Assembly: GCF_023973825.1 (NCBI RefSeq)
Contig: NC_090127.1
Span: 2,388,501 to 2,452,500 of the forward strand
Direction: 5' to 3'
DNA: 64,000 nt
DNA from: Plasmodium brasilianum
Taxonomy: Eukaryota; Apicomplexa; Aconoidasida; Haemosporida; Plasmodiidae
Under the pieces are notes generated by a model that saw only the letters and a list, made by a program, of their open reading frames with translations, did not search any database and was not told where the DNA came from. A program made the translations under genes and the position numbers. Below are positions 62,632-64,000 of the stretch, piece by piece. Each line of letters starts with the position of its first letter. Positions within the stretch are counted from its first letter, which is position 1.

Positions 62632-64000
62632 ATGAACAACATAGTTAACTCCATAAGTGTAAAAGGAATTAATGGAAAAAAGGAAGAAGAACAAACTTCA
62701 AGAAAGGAAAAACATGAGCAGCAGCAGCAGGAGAAGAAACTTTTTCCACGTTACAACATATATAATGGGGAAAGAGCAAAAAATATAACAAGGGGCGCTG
62801 GAAAAGAGTATATGAAAAGAGCATATAACACTGTTCAGGTGAATCAGGAAGAATTGTTACTGAATATATTGAATAAGAATAACAATGAGAATAATTATAG
62901 GTACACGAATAACTGTACGAATAAGACATACATAGGAAAAATTGGAGGCATAAAAAGGAATGAGGTTAAATGTAATCTGCCTCACGTTACCTTTGAAGAG
63001 GAAAAAGAAATTATAAAAACATACTACGAGTTTTATAATTTTACGAAATTTCAAAACATTGATAAGTCTTATAAAGGGAATGACTTAATAAAATTTTTCA
63101 GCGATATGAATATTTTAAGAGATTTAAAAAAAGAAAAAATTAAAGTTCAAAAGAAGAATGATTTTTTAAAAAAGGGTAAAGGTATAATTCGAAATTATGA
63201 GCAACAAAAAAGGGAAAAGGAGAAAGAGAAAAAAAAAAAAAAAAATGTGCAACCATTGAACATAATGTTATGAGTAACTACAGTGATATAACGACATCAA
63301 ACATGTTAAGCCTCGAATGGAAGGACGATGTTTCGAAGAACTATTTATTACAGTGTTGTAATAACAGTTTAGCAGGAAATCTTTTAAATATTCATAACAC
63401 AGATTTTATAGAGATAGAAGACATTTTTGATGAAAATAGATTAAACCAGGTTAAAAATCAAAATTTTTGTTTTTATAAAAATATTAAAATTAAACAATCA
63501 ACAAGAAATGAGAGTAGTAACAAGGATGAACATGCTGATAATATAAAAAAAAAAAATACCAATGGTTATGCTCTTCGTAAAGAATACTTTACTCATACCA
63601 ATTCCAGTAATACTAACATACGAAAGAGACAAGAACCTTCTCTGGATGGAATAAAAGATGAATATAATGGTAGGAGTACTTGTGGAAATGCAGAAGAGGC
63701 AAAGAATACTAGTAGAGACGCTAAAAATAGTAGTAAGACACTCAGCGAGAATGATGAAGGAAGTGATGGCTTTATGCGTGATCTCAATAGGGAGAACAAA
63801 AGAAATGATCATAATGTCCGTAGCTACAACGAGGAAAATCCTTACCACAATGGTAGGGACATTAGCTCCAACGAGGAAAAGCATAACAACTACAGCAGTT
63901 TCCTTAGCTTGAGTGAGGCGAAGCATAACAATGAAAACAGTTTCCTTAGCTTCAATAAGGCTAACGATGATGTGAGCTACGCTAGTATTGACTTTATTGA
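62632..64000 (+). CDS. Charged Asn/Lys/Ser-rich protein of unknown function, partial at right edge; one-base frame break at a 17-A run
   Basis: The first ATG of the open frame is at 62632 (MNNIVNSISVKG); an in-frame TGA lies at 62539 and the TTG at 62569 is not a start, though a 5' exon is possible. Frame 1 runs to a 17-A run (63229-63245) and then meets TGA at 63271-63273. Frame 3 is open from the A run to the window end: CATIEHNVMSNYSDIT, MLSLEWKDDVSKNYLL, DFIEIEDIFDENRL, then an Asn/Ser/Glu-rich region with SFLSLSEAKHNNEN-like repeats. Amino-acid character is continuous across the join, so I treat it as one gene. The N-terminal part has a moderately complex block (HVTFEEEKEIIKTYYEFYNF, about residues 120-165). 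No known domain is recognised. The true C-terminus lies outside the window. Confidence 0.78.
63229..63245 (+). other. A17 frame-break site in the right-edge gene
   Basis: Frame 1 upstream (REKEKEK then Lys) stops about ten codons after the run. The -1 frame is open for more than 240 codons to the window end. Confidence 0.8.

Noticed and set aside
1..64000. CRISPR arrays, insertion sequences, tRNA or rRNA genes
   Set aside because: All repeats are direct tandem arrays without spacers; no transposase, no cloverleaf or rRNA-like G+C-rich segment was recognised by eye. A tRNAscan or Infernal run would be decisive.

Overview
The window looks like a chromosomal segment from a malaria parasite (Plasmodium) or a very close apicomplexan relative. 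The DNA is extremely A+T-rich, with long poly(A)/poly(T) tracts and (TA)n runs between genes. The coding regions carry asparagine-, lysine- and serine-rich low-complexity inserts. Introns are short, A/T-rich and bounded by GT...AG. No bacterial, viral or organellar genes are visible. The species cannot be fixed by eye; coding regions seem somewhat less A+T-extreme than P. falciparum, so an AT-rich non-falciparum species such as the malariae or ovale type is a reasonable guess (inference).

Layout: (1) 1-515, minus, the exon of a charged repeat protein that runs off the left edge. (2) 931-8541, minus, a 2536-residue single-exon protein of unknown function with two globular blocks near its C-terminus. 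(3) 8542-16945, an unusually long (8.4 kb) gene-free region between divergent genes, ending in a perfectly phased 10-bp C-rich array. (4) 16946-21081, plus, a pentatricopeptide-repeat (PPR) organellar RNA-binding protein containing a 64-A homopolymer. (5) 22147-24596, minus, a four-exon polytopic membrane protein. (6) 24597-29751, a second long divergent intergenic region. (7) 29752-46857, plus, a giant UBR1-type N-recognin E3 ubiquitin ligase (UBR box, RING, C-terminal UBR autoinhibitory-like domain). (8) 48589-50205, plus, a homocysteine S-methyltransferase-family protein. (9) 50561-51587, minus, a small three-exon Cys-rich protein. (10) 51763-52261, plus, a doubtful small membrane-protein gene. 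(11) 54026-58289, plus, a SENP/Ulp1 SUMO protease whose His-Asp-Gln-Cys catalytic set is visible. (12) 59314-60806, minus, a membrane-anchored protein with a possible non-catalytic thioredoxin fold. (13) 62632-64000, plus, a low-complexity protein running off the right edge.

The genes are not an operon; they are separate eukaryotic transcription units. Two belong to protein-modifier pathways (ubiquitin N-degron recognition and SUMO removal), one is probably organellar RNA metabolism, and one is methyl or sulfur amino-acid metabolism.

The most striking pattern is that four genes (PPR, UBR1-like, SENP, and the right-edge gene) are each broken in frame at a coding poly(A) run. All four need the same correction: one extra A, or equivalently a -1 frame change. 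In the ligase and the protease the broken-off part holds recognised, essential domains, so each is one gene. Assembly homopolymer undercalling is the simplest explanation, but transcript slippage or -1 ribosomal frameshifting on poly(A) would look identical. Secondary points of interest are a 21-unit 10-bp array with strong G-quadruplex/i-motif potential just upstream of the PPR gene, recurrent 18-bp (hexapeptide) coding repeats in three genes, and a uORF-generating repeat just upstream of the methyltransferase.
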